In this document: piece by piece, positions 1 through 9,672 of the stretch
Layout: each line of letters starts with the position of its first letter
How positions within the stretch are numbered: position 1 is the first letter of the stretch
Source: Streptomyces sp. SAI-127
GTDB lineage: Bacteria; Actinomycetota; Actinomycetes; Streptomycetales; Streptomycetaceae
Length of the DNA: 64,000 nt
NCBI RefSeq assembly: GCF_029894425.1
Contig: NZ_JARXYJ010000003.1
Span: 186,001 to 250,000 of the forward strand
Direction of reading: 5' to 3'
Program-made: the position numbers and the translations under genes
The notes under the pieces: model-generated
Seen by the model: only the letters and a program-made list of their open reading frames with translations
What the model was told of the DNA's origin: nothing
Database searches by the model: none

Positions 1-121
1 TCAGAGGAGTTCGTGGGCGCACCGCGAGGCGGGGAAGCCGCCTGTGCGGCCAGCGCGGGCTCCCGACTGGGCGCGGCGCGGCACGCGGATCGCACCCTCG
101 CCGACGGCGCCGCCCCGGGGG

Positions 122-2887
122 TCAGGCGGGGGTCGCCGCCCCGCCCGGCAGCACGGCGCCCAGCTGTTTGCGGGACCGGATCCCGAGCTTCGTGAACACC
201 TTCCGCAAATGCCATTCGATGGTGTGCGGGCTGAGGAACAGCTGCGCGCCGATCTCGAGGTTGGTCAGCCCTTCGCCGGCCAGCCGGGCGATCTGGGCCT
301 CCTGAGGCGTGAGCGGCTCGTCGGTGCCGGTGTCGCGCCTGCGCACCGTCTCCCCGGCGGCCTCCAGCTCCCGGCGGGCGCGCTCGGCGAAGGCCTCCGC
401 GCCAGCCCGGTCGAGGATCTGGTGGGCGCGGGTCAGCTGGTCCCGGGCCTCGGCGCGGCGGTTCTCGCGGCTCAGCCATTCGCCGTACAGCAGCCGGGTG
501 CGTGCGAGCGCCGTTCGCACCGGGGTGCTCTCCAGCCGGGCGATCGCCTCCCGGTACAGGGCGTCGGCCGTGTCCCCCTCACTGATCAGGGCACGCCCCG
601 CCGCGGAAGTGCCCGTCGCCCAGGCCGTGCCACTGGCCTGGCAGATGGTCGCGAGGCGACCGGCGGCCTCGATGGCGAGTTCCCGCTGCCCGCTGCGGGC
701 CGCCGCCTCCACAAGCTCGACCAGGGAGGAGAGGGCGAGCCCCAGCTCCTGCGGGTACTCGCAGCCCTTGGCGGCGGCGGCGCAGGCCTCTTCGTACCGC
801 CCGAGGCCGTTGTACAGCACGGCCAGCGCCCACTGGGGAGCCGTGAGCGCCTTTCCCTCGCTGCTGAGGGTCCGGTCGCCGGTGATCGTCCCGATCGCCC
901 GCAGCGTCTCGGTCTCGCGGCCGCGCCACGGTTCGATCACCAACGCCCCGTAGTGCGCGAGGAAGTGGCTGCCGGTGGCCTCGCCGATTGTCACCGCTTC
1001 CGCGGCGAGCGAGTCCGCGTCGTCCAGATCACCGGCGAAGACCCGGTTCGACAGCCGCAGCAGGAGCGCCGAGGGCAGCACGGACAGCGTTCCGGTCTCC
1101 CGTGCCAGACGGACGAGCTTGGCCGACAGGGTGCTCCAGCTGTCGAAGTCCCACACGCTGTGGGCCATGCGGCAGGCGAACGGGAGCCAGCCCAGCGACT
1201 GTTCCACCGTGAAGCCGCCGCACCGCAGCGTGTTCAGAGCGCGGCGCAGAATCGGGGCGCCCGCCGTGTAGCCGTCCGTGGTGGCCAAGGCCAGGCCGTC
1301 GAGGAAGAGGTCGGTGGGTCCGGGGTGAGCTGTCGGGGGCGCGGTGCGTGCGGCCCGGGCGACCTCCTCGGGACCGGGGCCGCTGGACACACGGCCCGCG
1401 GTGAGGGCCGCGTAGAACGCGTCCCGGTAGGTCTCGCGCGCGATGCCGGCGTCGAGCGGCTCGAACTCCCGGGCTGCCGTGAGCAGCAGCGGCACGGTGG
1501 CAGCGGCACTGCGGGATCCGAAGGTGATCTGCCCACGCAGCAGGCTGGCCTGGGCGTGTTGCAGATCGTCGAGCGCGCCCATCTCGGCCACGTTCAGCAG
1601 CTCGAGCGCGGCGTCGAACGCTCCGGCGAGGTACTTGGCCCGGGCCGCTGCCAGCGCTCTGCTGCGGCGGCGGGAGGGATCAGGTGTCAGCTCGGCCGCT
1701 CGTTCCAGGAAGGCCGCCGACGCGGCGATGCCGCCACGCGCCTGCGCGCGGTCGGCCGAGCGGGCCAGTTCGTCCGCCACGGCCTCGTCGGGCTCCGCCG
1801 CGGCGCGGGCCAGGTGCCAGGCGCGGCGGTCGGGGTCGGACCGCGCGTCCGTGGCCTCGGCCAGTGCCTGGTGCACCTGCCGGCGCTCGGCCGGTCCCGC
1901 CGCGCGGTAGACGGCCGAGCGCACCAACGGGTGCCGGAACTGGACCCGTGTGCGCACTTCCAGCAGGTTCGCGGCCACCGCGGGGGAGGCCTCGTTCATG
2001 GACACGCCGAGGATGTCGGCGGCGCGGCGGAGCAGTGAGACATCGCCGACGGGCTCGGCCGCCGCGAGCAGCAGCAGCCGCCGCGTCTGCGGGGGCAGTT
2101 CCTCGACGCGCAGGCTGAAATTGTGCTCGAGCCTGCCGATGAGCGGCCCCATCGACGGTGAGGCGTAGCCGCCCGCGAGTTCGGCCACGGAGGTGCTGCG
2201 GGGCAGTTCCAGCAGGGCTAGCGGATTGCCGCGCGCTTCGGAGAGAATCCTGCTGCGGACCGGCTCGTCGAACCGGCCGGGTAGCACCGAGGTCAGCAGG
2301 GCGCGGGCGTCGGGCTCGCTCAGCCCCCCGAGGGTGAGCTCGGGCAGCCCTTGCAGGGCGCGTTCCCCGTCCGCCTCGCGGACGGCGAAGATCAGCCCCA
2401 CGCGCTCCGCCATCAGACGCCGGGCGACGAACCCGACGATCTGGGCCGAGACGCGGTCGAGCCACTGCACGTCGTCGACGAGACAGATCAGCGGCGTCTC
2501 CTCAGCGACGTCGGCCAGCAGGCTGAGGACCGCCAGCCCCACGAGGAACCGGTCCGGGGGAGTGCCCGCGCTGAGCCCGAAGGCGGTCTCCAGGGCCGTC
2601 CGCTGCGGATCGGGGAGGTGCCCGAGGCGATCGAGGAAAGGCGCGCACAGCTGGTGCAGGCCCCCGAAAGCCAGCTCCATCTCGGCCTCGACTCCCGCCG
2701 CGCGCACCACGGTGCAGTCCTCGGCGGTCTCGGCCACGTACTCCAGCAGGGCGGACTTGCCGATTCCGGCCTCACCGCGCAGCACGAGGACCGCGCTGTG
2801 GCCGTCGCGCACCTTGGCCAGATGCCGGTCCAGCACCGTTCGCTCGCTCTGCCGCCCGTGCAGGAAGCCTGGATTCTTGCCTTTCAT
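122..2887 (-). CDS. LuxR-family LAL ATPase transcriptional regulator (1)
   Basis: Large STAND/MalT-like regulator of 921 residues: an N-terminal AAA-type ATPase with Walker A GEAGIGKS at residues 38-45 and a Walker B-like LVDDVQWLD, a long helical TPR-like middle, and a C-terminal LuxR helix-turn-helix (LTPQEAQIARLAGEGLTN followed by SPHTIEWHLRKVFTKLGIRS). Such LAL proteins are usually ATP-dependent activators. The start was placed at the ATG giving MKGKNPGF because the GRQSER motif that opens the family follows directly; a longer in-frame start exists at 2932. It is a paralogue of the regulator at 35462-38242 (same domain order, Walker A at the same residue). It follows the E2 gene on the same strand after 171 bases. 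No ECF41-type promoter lies directly upstream. The target is unknown. Confidence 0.93.
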   Translation of the reverse strand: MKGKNPGFLHGRQSERTVLDRHLAKVRDGHSAVLVLRGEAGIGKSALLEYVAETAEDCTVVRAAGVEAEMELAFGGLHQLCAPFLDRLGHLPDPQRTALETAFGLSAGTPPDRFLVGLAVLSLLADVAEETPLICLVDDVQWLDRVSAQIVGFVARRLMAERVGLIFAVREADGERALQGLPELTLGGLSEPDARALLTSVLPGRFDEPVRSRILSEARGNPLALLELPRSTSVAELAGGYASPSMGPLIGRLEHNFSLRVEELPPQTRRLLLLAAAEPVGDVSLLRRAADILGVSMNEASPAVAANLLEVRTRVQFRHPLVRSAVYRAAGPAERRQVHQALAEATDARSDPDRRAWHLARAAAEPDEAVADELARSADRAQARGGIAASAAFLERAAELTPDPSRRRSRALAAARAKYLAGAFDAALELLNVAEMGALDDLQHAQASLLRGQITFGSRSAAATVPLLLTAAREFEPLDAGIARETYRDAFYAALTAGRVSSGPGPEEVARAARTAPPTAHPGPTDLFLDGLALATTDGYTAGAPILRRALNTLRCGGFTVEQSLGWLPFACRMAHSVWDFDSWSTLSAKLVRLARETGTLSVLPSALLLRLSNRVFAGDLDDADSLAAEAVTIGEATGSHFLAHYGALVIEPWRGRETETLRAIGTITGDRTLSSEGKALTAPQWALAVLYNGLGRYEEACAAAAKGCEYPQELGLALSSLVELVEAAARSGQRELAIEAAGRLATICQASGTAWATGTSAAGRALISEGDTADALYREAIARLESTPVRTALARTRLLYGEWLSRENRRAEARDQLTRAHQILDRAGAEAFAERARRELEAAGETVRRRDTGTDEPLTPQEAQIARLAGEGLTNLEIGAQLFLSPHTIEWHLRKVFTKLGIRSRKQLGAVLPGGAATPA

Positions 2888-3058
2888 GAACACCCCCGGC
2901 TGCGAGCGTATATATCTGGTCTTCGGCCACACAACTCATCTGCGCCGCTGGTCACCTCGTGGGTGAGACGCAGGGCAGTGGCGTCGTGTCGGGCCGTGGT
3001 GGAGCCGGGGCCGGGGCCGGCGGGCGTGTCCGGCGTATCCGTGGCCACCGCCGTCGCG

Positions 3059-4225
3059 TCAGAGAACGTCCTCGAACGCCGCAGCCTCGACGATCTTCTT
3101 CACGGTGGTCAGATAGCGGGCGGCGTCCGTGCCGTCCACCAGCCGGTGGTCGTAGGAGAGCGAGACGTGGACCAGTTCGCGGACACCGATGAACTCCTCG
3201 TCGCCGTCCTGTACGACCGCGGGCCGTCTGACCGCGGCTCCCACACCCAGGATGGCCGCCTGGTGCGGCGGGACGATGAGGGTGTCGAAGAGGGCGCCGC
3301 GTGTTCCGGTGTCGGAGACCGTGAAGGTGGCTCCTGCCACGTCCGCGGGCGTGAGTCGGCCGGCGAGGGCGTGGTCGGTGAGGTCGTGGACGGCACGGGC
3401 GATGCCGCTGACGGTCAGATCGCCCGCGCCCCGCACCACCGGAGTCACCGGCCCCTGGTCGGTGTCGACCGTGATGCCGACGTTCGCGATGTCGTAGTAC
3501 GTGATGGTCGCGCCGCCCGCATCGATCCTGGCGTTGATGACGGGATGTGCCTTGAGCGCCTGGGCGGCGGCCAGGACGAAGAACGGCAACGGTGTCAGGG
3601 CGAAGCCCTCGCGGGCCATGTAGCCGTCCGCTGTCCGCCGCCACAGCCGCAGCAGGCCGGTGGCGTCGGCCTCGACGGTGGAGGTCAGCTGCGCCTGCTC
3701 CAGCAGCGCCTGCTTGAGACTGTCGCCGACGGCCTTGCGCAGCCGGGGGACGGCGGCGGTGTGCCCGCGCAGGGCAGCCGTCGGCGGAGCCGCTGCTGGC
3801 ATGGGGCGCGGAGCCGGAGCGGCCGCGGGTGCCGGCATCGGGGCGTGTGCGGCGGCGGGTGCGGGGTGCGTCATCGGCGCCGCGGCGGTCGGCTGCGCGA
3901 CCGGCGCCGATGAGGGTGCGGGCTGCGGTGCGGTCACCGGCGCGGCCGGGGCGGCGGTGACCGCGGTCGCCGCCGACGGTTCGGCGTCGGGCGGGCCGAT
4001 GACGGCGAGCTCGGCGCCCACTTCGACCGTCTCGTCCTCGCCGACGACGATGGTCAGCAAGACTCCCGTGGCGGGAGCGGGGATCTCGGTGTCCACTTTG
4101 TCGGTGGACACCTCCAGCAGCGGTTCGTCTTCCTGGACGTGCTCGCCGGGCTGCTTCAGCCAGCGGGTCACGGTGCCCTCGGTCACGGACTCGCCGAGCG
4201 CGGGAAGGGTCACGGAAATAGCCAT
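3059..4225 (-). CDS. dihydrolipoamide acyltransferase (E2) lacking a recognisable peripheral-subunit-binding domain
   Basis: 388 residues. An N-terminal lipoyl domain carries the lipoylated lysine in STDKVDTEI (Lys43). An Ala/Pro-rich linker covers about residues 80-145, followed by a C-terminal acyltransferase domain ending with the catalytic SYDHRLVDG motif. It transfers acyl groups from the 2-oxoacid dehydrogenase E1 to CoA. The start ATG is 17 bases after the stop of the E1 gene upstream, so the two are probably co-transcribed and this is the pyruvate dehydrogenase E2 (aceF/sucB type). The short peripheral-subunit-binding domain normally found between lipoyl and catalytic domains is not recognisable: the linker runs straight into VPRLRKAVGDSLKQALL. 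A branched-chain or 2-oxoglutarate E2 role is possible, but the neighbour favours pyruvate. Confidence 0.88.
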   Translation of the reverse strand: MAISVTLPALGESVTEGTVTRWLKQPGEHVQEDEPLLEVSTDKVDTEIPAPATGVLLTIVVGEDETVEVGAELAVIGPPDAEPSAATAVTAAPAAPVTAPQPAPSSAPVAQPTAAAPMTHPAPAAAHAPMPAPAAAPAPRPMPAAAPPTAALRGHTAAVPRLRKAVGDSLKQALLEQAQLTSTVEADATGLLRLWRRTADGYMAREGFALTPLPFFVLAAAQALKAHPVINARIDAGGATITYYDIANVGITVDTDQGPVTPVVRGAGDLTVSGIARAVHDLTDHALAGRLTPADVAGATFTVSDTGTRGALFDTLIVPPHQAAILGVGAAVRRPAVVQDGDEEFIGVRELVHVSLSYDHRLVDGTDAARYLTTVKKIVEAAAFEDVL

Positions 4226-4242
4226 GGCGGCGTATGGCTCCT

Positions 4243-6930
4243 TCAGGTGTCCAGGCCGTAGTGCTTGCGGGCGCGGTCGACGGTGTCGGGGTCCACTTGT
4301 CCGGCCTGTGCCAGCCGGTCCAGGGCCGTCACGGTGATCGATTCGGCGTCCACGCGGAAGTAGCGCCGTGCGTCCTCGCGGGTGTCGGACAGGCCGAATC
4401 CGTCCGTGCCCAGTGAGTAGTAGTCCTGCTCGATCCACTGGCCGATCTGGTCGGGGACCTGGCGCATCCAGTCGCTGACGGCCAGGACCGGACCCGGCGC
4501 ACCGGCGAGCGCCTCGGTCACGAAGGGCACACGTGTCTCGCCGCGCGTGCGGGCGGTGTCGGCGTCCATCGCGTCCCGGCGCAGCTCCGTCCAGGACGTC
4601 ACCGACCAGACATCGGCGCGCACGTTCCAGTCGGCGGCGAGCAGTTCCTGCGCGTGCAGTGCCCAGTGGACGGCGGTGCCGGAGGCCAGGAGCTGCAGCC
4701 GAGGGCCGGACACGGCGGGGTCGCCGGGTCGGAACGGGTACAGGCCGCGGACGATGCCCTCCTCGATGCCGGGCCACGCGGGAATGGGCGGCTGGGGCTT
4801 CGGCTCGTTGTAGACCGTGAGGTAGTAGAAGACGTTCTCGGGCCGCTTCCCGAACATCCGGCGCAGGCCGTCGCGGACGATGACCGCGATCTCGAAGGCG
4901 AAGGCCGGGTCGTAGCTGACGGCCGCCGGGTTGGTGGCGGCCAGGAGGTGCGAGTGGCCGTCGCCGTGCTGGAGACCTTCGCCAGTCATGGTGGTGCGCC
5001 CGGCGGTGCCGCCGACGACGAACCCGCGGCCCATCTGATCGGCGAGGGCCCAGAACTGGTCGCCGGTGCGCTGGAAGCCGAACATGGCGTAGAAGATGTA
5101 GAACGGGATCATCGGCTCGCCGTGGGTGGCGTACGAGGTCGCGGCGGCGGTGAACTCGGCCATGGAACCGGCTTCGGTGATGCCCTCGATGAGGAGCTGC
5201 CCGGTCTCGCTCTCCCTGTAGTGCAGCAGCTGGTCGGCGTCGACGGGTTCGTAGGTCTGGCCCCGCGGCGAGTAGATGCCGGCCGTGGGGAACATCGACT
5301 CCATGCCGAAGGTACGGGCCTCGTCAGGGATGATCGGCACCCAGCGGGCGCCGATGCGGCCGTCCCGCATCAGGTCCTTCACCAGTCGGACCAACGCCAT
5401 GGTGGTGGCGACCTCCTGGTGGCCGAAGCCCTTGAGCAGCGCCTCGAACGGCTGCGCGACAGGCTCCGGCAGCGGCTTGGCGATCACACGGCGCGCGGGG
5501 GCGGGACCGCCCAGCGCGGCGCGCCGCTCGCGCAGGTACCGCACCTCAGGCGAGTTCTCCCCCGGATGCCAGAAGGGGACGACGTCACCGGCGAGGGCGC
5601 TGTCGGGGATGGGCAGATCCAGCACGTCGCGCAGCTCGCGGAACTGCGCCATGGTCAGCTTCTTCATCTGGTGGTTGGCGTTGCGGGACTCGAACGCCGA
5701 CCCGAGGGTGTGCCCCTTGACCGTCTGGGCGAGGATCACCGTCGGTGCCCCCCGGTGTTCGACGGCGGCCCGGTAGGCGGCGTACACCTTCAACGGCTCG
5801 TGCCCACCGCGGGAATTCTCGAAGAGGTCCACCACCAGGGCGTCGCCCAGGGTGGCGGAGAGTGCGGACAGGGCGTCTCCGACGAAGAAGTTCTTGCGGA
5901 TGTAGGTGGCGTCCCGCGCGGCGAAGGTCTGCATCTGGGCGTCGGGCTCCTCACCCAGGCGGCGCACCAGGTCGCCGGTGGTGTCCTGGGCCAGCAGCGG
6001 GTCCCAGGCCTCGCCCCACAGGGTCTTGACCACGTTCCAGCCCGCCCCGCGGAACCGGGCCTCCAGCTCCTGCACGATCTTGGAGTTGGACCGCACGGGT
6101 CCGTCGAGGCGTTGCAGGTTGCAGTTGATCACGAAGGTGAGGTTGTCCAGACCCTCACGGGAGGCCAGCGTCAGGGCGGCTGTGGCCTCCGGCTCGTCCG
6201 TCTCCCCGTCGCCGAGGAACGCCCACACGCGGGAGGCGGAGGTGTCCTTGATGCCGCGGGCCTGCAGATAGCGGTTGAAGCGTGCCTGGTAGACGGCGCC
6301 AAGAGGGCCGAGGCCCATGGACACGGTTGGGAACTCCCACAGCCACGGCAGGCGCCTGGGGTGCGGGTAGGACGGGAGGCCGTGACCGCCGGCCTCGCGC
6401 CGGAAGCCGTCCAACTGCTGCTCGCTCAGGCGGCCTTCGAGGAACACCCGGGCGTAGATGCCCGGCGAGGCGTGCCCCTGGAGGAACAACTGGTCGCCCG
6501 AGCCGTCCTGTTCCTTGCCACGGAAGAAGTGGTTGAAGCCGATCTCGTACAGCCAGGCCGCCGAGGCGTAGGTGGAGATGTGTCCGCCCAGGCCGAGCCG
6601 GGAGCCGCGGGTGACCACGGCCGCGGCGTTCCACCGGTTCAGGGCGGTGATCCTGGTTTCCATGGCGATGTCGCCGTCGAACGCTGGCTGCGCGGCCGCC
6701 GGGACGGTGTTGACGTAGTCCGTGGTGAGCAGCCCCGGCACGGACAGGCCGGCGCGGGCCGCGTACTCGTGCACGCGCCGGATCAGGTACACCGCCCGAT
6801 CGGGTCCGGCGTTGCGTATGACGGCGTCGAGGGAGGCCTGCCACTCGGCGGTCTCTTCGCGGTCACGGTCGGGAAGCTGGTCGAGCTCACTGCTCGACGA
6901 GGATGCGATGGGCCGGGACGGGTCACTCAT
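4243..6930 (-). CDS. aceE: pyruvate dehydrogenase E1 component, homodimeric type
   Basis: 895 residues, the usual length of homodimeric AceE. It decarboxylates pyruvate with thiamine diphosphate and acetylates the lipoyl group of E2. The N-terminal part has the family signature LGLGGHISTYASAAWLYE and the ThDP motif beginning GDGETDEPE and ending near VINCNLQRLDG. The pyrimidine-binding and transketolase C-terminal domains follow (FYIFYAMFGFQRTGD, then the C-terminal domain with VPFVTEAL). GAGGAAGG lies ahead of the ATG. The gene lies 86 bases after the frameshifted NmrA-like gene and could be read from the ECF41-type element at 7854-7880. It is probably an accessory copy, since Streptomyces usually have a housekeeping aceE elsewhere; that is inference. 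Confidence 0.95.
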   Translation of the reverse strand: MSDPSRPIASSSSSELDQLPDRDREETAEWQASLDAVIRNAGPDRAVYLIRRVHEYAARAGLSVPGLLTTDYVNTVPAAAQPAFDGDIAMETRITALNRWNAAAVVTRGSRLGLGGHISTYASAAWLYEIGFNHFFRGKEQDGSGDQLFLQGHASPGIYARVFLEGRLSEQQLDGFRREAGGHGLPSYPHPRRLPWLWEFPTVSMGLGPLGAVYQARFNRYLQARGIKDTSASRVWAFLGDGETDEPEATAALTLASREGLDNLTFVINCNLQRLDGPVRSNSKIVQELEARFRGAGWNVVKTLWGEAWDPLLAQDTTGDLVRRLGEEPDAQMQTFAARDATYIRKNFFVGDALSALSATLGDALVVDLFENSRGGHEPLKVYAAYRAAVEHRGAPTVILAQTVKGHTLGSAFESRNANHQMKKLTMAQFRELRDVLDLPIPDSALAGDVVPFWHPGENSPEVRYLRERRAALGGPAPARRVIAKPLPEPVAQPFEALLKGFGHQEVATTMALVRLVKDLMRDGRIGARWVPIIPDEARTFGMESMFPTAGIYSPRGQTYEPVDADQLLHYRESETGQLLIEGITEAGSMAEFTAAATSYATHGEPMIPFYIFYAMFGFQRTGDQFWALADQMGRGFVVGGTAGRTTMTGEGLQHGDGHSHLLAATNPAAVSYDPAFAFEIAVIVRDGLRRMFGKRPENVFYYLTVYNEPKPQPPIPAWPGIEEGIVRGLYPFRPGDPAVSGPRLQLLASGTAVHWALHAQELLAADWNVRADVWSVTSWTELRRDAMDADTARTRGETRVPFVTEALAGAPGPVLAVSDWMRQVPDQIGQWIEQDYYSLGTDGFGLSDTREDARRYFRVDAESITVTALDRLAQAGQVDPDTVDRARKHYGLDT

Positions 6931-7016
6931 GGGCGGCCTTCCTCAAGGCATGGGGCGGGGGAGACGGGAGGGGGTGGTGGATGCCGCGGGCCGTCGGACG
7001 GTGCGGCGCGGGTGGA

Positions 7017-7753
7017 TCAGCGGTCTTTGAGCCACTGGGCCAACGTGTGACGGCCCGGATGGGCGTCCGGTCCGGGCATCAGGGTCCGCTCCCCGATCAG
7101 GGCACCGAAAAACGGCGTCTGTGCGTCGGCGATCACGGGAGTCACGCGGTCCTGGGCGGCGAGCACGTCGGAGGCGAAGTCCTCGAACGGTCGCTCCTCG
7201 GGTCCGGCGGCCTCCAGGACGCCGAACAGCGGCACCGCGACGGCGGCGTGGGCGAGGGTGCGGCGACGTCGCCGGCCGCGACCGGCCGCAGCAGCGGGGC
7301 TACGTGCACCCCGTCCGCGTGTACGCCCGCGCAGACGGCGCTCTCCCCGGACGCGAAGAACGGGGTGGCGCGCACCGGGGAATACGGCAGTGCGGAGCGG
7401 CGGACGAGGTCCTCCTGTGCGGCCTGGGCCCGGAGGTAACCCGAGGCGACGCGGCCGGCGCCCACGGCGGACAGGGCCACGTAGTGCTCGGCGCCGGCCT
7501 TCCTGGCGGCCATCAGGATGCTGCGGGTGGTTTCGCCGAAGAACGCCGTGCTGACGTCCTGCTGTCGCGAGGGCGCGTCGGTGACGTTCACCAGGATCTG
7601 CGCACCGCGCAGTGCTCGGTGCAGAGCGTGTGCGTCACCGGCGTTGACGCTCAGGGCGCGGGAGAGGGGCACCACCTGCGCCCCGTGGTCCCGCAGACGG
7701 GTGACCGATCTCGAGCCGATCCGTCCCGTGGCGCCTGCAACGACGACTTTCAT
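7017..7753 (-). pseudogene. NmrA-like NAD(P)-binding reductase/epimerase, frameshifted
   Basis: The first part reads MKVVVAGATGRIGSRSV, a Rossmann dinucleotide-binding start, and continues in one frame to VAPLLRPVAAGDVAA. The rest (VPLFGVLEAAGPEERPFEDF to the stop at 7017) is in another frame. Comparison with the intact paralogues at 16900-17646 and 32683-33426 (same order IQPV/FSxDVAAxVGR, VEVAGPDTF, LLPGPDA) places a one-base loss near 7259-7264. It is either a pseudogene or a sequencing error. It sits behind a perfect ECF41-type promoter (7854-7880). NmrA-like epimerases/reductases are among the gene families classically linked to ECF41 sigma factors. AceE and E2 follow on the same strand. 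Confidence 0.8.
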
Positions 7754-7853
7754 GCGGTCTCCTTTGCCGGGGGCGGGACGGTCGGGCGTGACGGCCAGGA
7801 CGTGCTGAGAGGGCGGCGGCGAGGTCGGATACGCCCGCGCATCCCGCCTTGTT

Positions 7854-7880
7854 GACCGGACGAAAGGTGTTGTTGTGACA
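7854..7880 (-). promoter_or_regulatory. ECF41-type promoter motif P1
   Basis: TGTCACA (7880-7874, minus strand), 16-base spacer, GGTC (7857-7854). It points at the frameshifted NmrA-like gene starting at 7753 and possibly at aceE-E2 beyond it. Confidence 0.8.
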
Positions 7881-7980
7881 AGCTGCCCGTTACCCGAACC
7901 TGGGTCGTCCCGACGGCGGGTGTCCCGCGACCACGACCGCGGGGAGGACGCGGGTGCCGCGGGACACCGGAGGGGTGGAC

Positions 7981-8475
7981 CTACTCCACGAAGTAGGAGT
8001 CGTGCCGGTCGAAGAACGCGGAGCGCTCCTCCTCCGAGGCGTGCGCCAGTTGCGACACCTGCTCGAAGTACTCCTCGCGCGGCGCGCCCGGTGTGAACAG
8101 CAGGAGCATGTCCGCCGGTGCGTCGGAGTCGTTGCGGAAGGCGTGCAGCCCGCCTTGCGGCACGTGCAGGAAGTCGCCCTTGCGGGCGTCCACCCAGCGC
8201 ACACCGTCGAAGACGCGCACGGTGCCGTCCAGGATGTAGAACGACTCCGAGATCCGCTTGTGGAAGTGCGTCTTCGGGCCGCCGGCCCGCGGCCTCATCT
8301 CGACGCGGTACAGCCCGAACTCGCCGCGGGTGGTCGCGGTGGTGGCCAGATAGTGGGTGGCGTCCTTGCCCGGCCCGCTCTCGCCGAGGTCGGGTGGGGT
8401 GTCGGCAGGCCGGAACACGGCGCTGACCTCGCCGTTGTCTCCGAAGTACTTCTGTTCCGGGTAGGGGTACGACAT
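7981..8475 (-). CDS. cupin-domain protein
   Basis: 164 residues starting MSYPYPEQKYFGD. A single cupin barrel with metal-binding histidines in THFHKRISESFYILDG and a second motif VPQGGLHAFRNDSD. The start was chosen because AGGAAAGGAAACCACC precedes this ATG; an upstream ATG at 8544 lacks a ribosome site. Cupins of this shape are small-molecule oxygenases, isomerases or sensors; no substrate can be read from sequence. No TGTCACA element was found directly upstream. The gene lies between the epoxide-hydrolase-like gene and the NmrA-like pseudogene, all on the minus strand, and P1 lies just downstream of its stop. Confidence 0.88.
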   Translation of the reverse strand: MSYPYPEQKYFGDNGEVSAVFRPADTPPDLGESGPGKDATHYLATTATTRGEFGLYRVEMRPRAGGPKTHFHKRISESFYILDGTVRVFDGVRWVDARKGDFLHVPQGGLHAFRNDSDAPADMLLLFTPGAPREEYFEQVSQLAHASEEERSAFFDRHDSYFVE

Positions 8476-8597
8476 GGTGGTTTCCTTTCCTGAGGCAGTC
8501 AGGCGGCCGCGTGCCCGCCCGCACTCGATGTGACCGCTGGGCACGGTCCGATGTGACGTCGGCGCGGCGACGGGCCGCGGTGCCGCGCGGTCGGGTG

Positions 8598-9545
8598 TCA
8601 GCGGGTGAAGCAGTCGTGGCGGGGGTGTCCCCGTCGCAGGGCCCGTACGTCCCGTACCGCCGCGGCGAATGCCTCGGGGCGTTCCTGCGGCAGGTTGTGG
8701 CCGGCGTCCGCGACCTGAAGGTGCAGGCGGGGGCCGGTGAAGTGGTGAGCGGTCGATGCCCCGTCGGTCGCCGGGAAGTTGCCGTCGGCGGTGCCGTCCA
8801 GGGTGACCGTGGGGACGGTGATCGGAGGAAGGCCGGCGAGGCGGGCTTCCAGATCGGCGTACGCGTCCGCGCCCGGTGCCAGGCCGAGCCGGTGCCGGTA
8901 GGAGTGGATGACGACGTCGACGTAGTCCGGATTGGTGAAGGACTCAGCGGCCCGCTCCAGTTCGGCTTCGCCGAAGGCCCACACGGGGGAGTTGCGTTTC
9001 CAGATGACCCGGGCGACGCCCCGTGGATCGGCTGCCAGTCCGGTGCGGCCGCGCTCGGTGAGGAAGTAGTAGAAGTACCAGAAACCCGCCTCCAGTTCGG
9101 GGGAGATGGGGTTCATGGCGGCGCCGATGTCCTGGATCAGGTAGCCGTTGACGCAGACCAGGCCGAGGACCCGTTCGGGCCACAGCGCCGCGGCGACCGT
9201 GGCCGCGCGACCGCCCCAGTCGTAGCCGGCGAGGTAGGCCCGCTCGATGCCGAGGGCGTCCAGGAGCGCGATGACGTCGGCGCCCAGGGCCGCCTGCTGG
9301 CCGGAACGAGGAAGTGAGTCGGACAGGAATCTGGTGGGGCCGTGCCCGCGCAGGTGGGGGACGATGACGCGGAATCCGCCTTCAGCCAGCAGGGGGGCAA
9401 CGTCCACGTAGCTGTGGATGTCGTAGGGGAAACCGTGCAGAAGGACGGCGGTGTCACCGTCGGGGGAGCCCGTCTCGTAATAGGCGACTTCGAGCACGTC
9501 GGTCGTGACGCGTCGCAGCGGAGCGAGCAGGGGCAGGGCTGACAT
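8598..9545 (-). CDS. alpha/beta hydrolase, epoxide-hydrolase-like
   Basis: 315 residues. The oxyanion-hole motif HGFP (LLHGFPYDIHSY) and the nucleophile elbow AGYDWGGRAA carry aspartate rather than serine, as in epoxide hydrolases and haloalkane dehalogenases. The cap-domain region contains the aromatic stretch FWYFYYFL. The C-terminal catalytic histidine is in VADAGHNLPQERPE. It probably hydrolyses epoxides or related electrophiles by a covalent alkyl-enzyme ester. The start gives MSALPLLAPLRRV; an earlier in-frame ATG at 9692 runs through non-coding-looking sequence. P2 lies about 250 bases upstream with a 16-bp palindrome in between, so a long leader or a second regulator is possible. Confidence 0.9.
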   Translation of the reverse strand: MSALPLLAPLRRVTTDVLEVAYYETGSPDGDTAVLLHGFPYDIHSYVDVAPLLAEGGFRVIVPHLRGHGPTRFLSDSLPRSGQQAALGADVIALLDALGIERAYLAGYDWGGRAATVAAALWPERVLGLVCVNGYLIQDIGAAMNPISPELEAGFWYFYYFLTERGRTGLAADPRGVARVIWKRNSPVWAFGEAELERAAESFTNPDYVDVVIHSYRHRLGLAPGADAYADLEARLAGLPPITVPTVTLDGTADGNFPATDGASTAHHFTGPRLHLQVADAGHNLPQERPEAFAAAVRDVRALRRGHPRHDCFTR

Positions 9546-9672
9546 GCGATTCCTCCGACGAAGAAGCGGTGGGGGAAGGGAGCCGCGGTTCCCGTCGGCC
9601 GCGGCTGGGGTACCGGGTGTCGTGGCCGGGCGCGTTATCGGGCCCGGCCGCCGCCGATCCCGGCCCTCGACG

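Noticed and set aside
44..2038. Long plus-strand open frame opposite the first LAL regulator
   Set aside because: A high-GC shadow; the minus-strand frame has clear Walker and LuxR motifs over the whole stretch.
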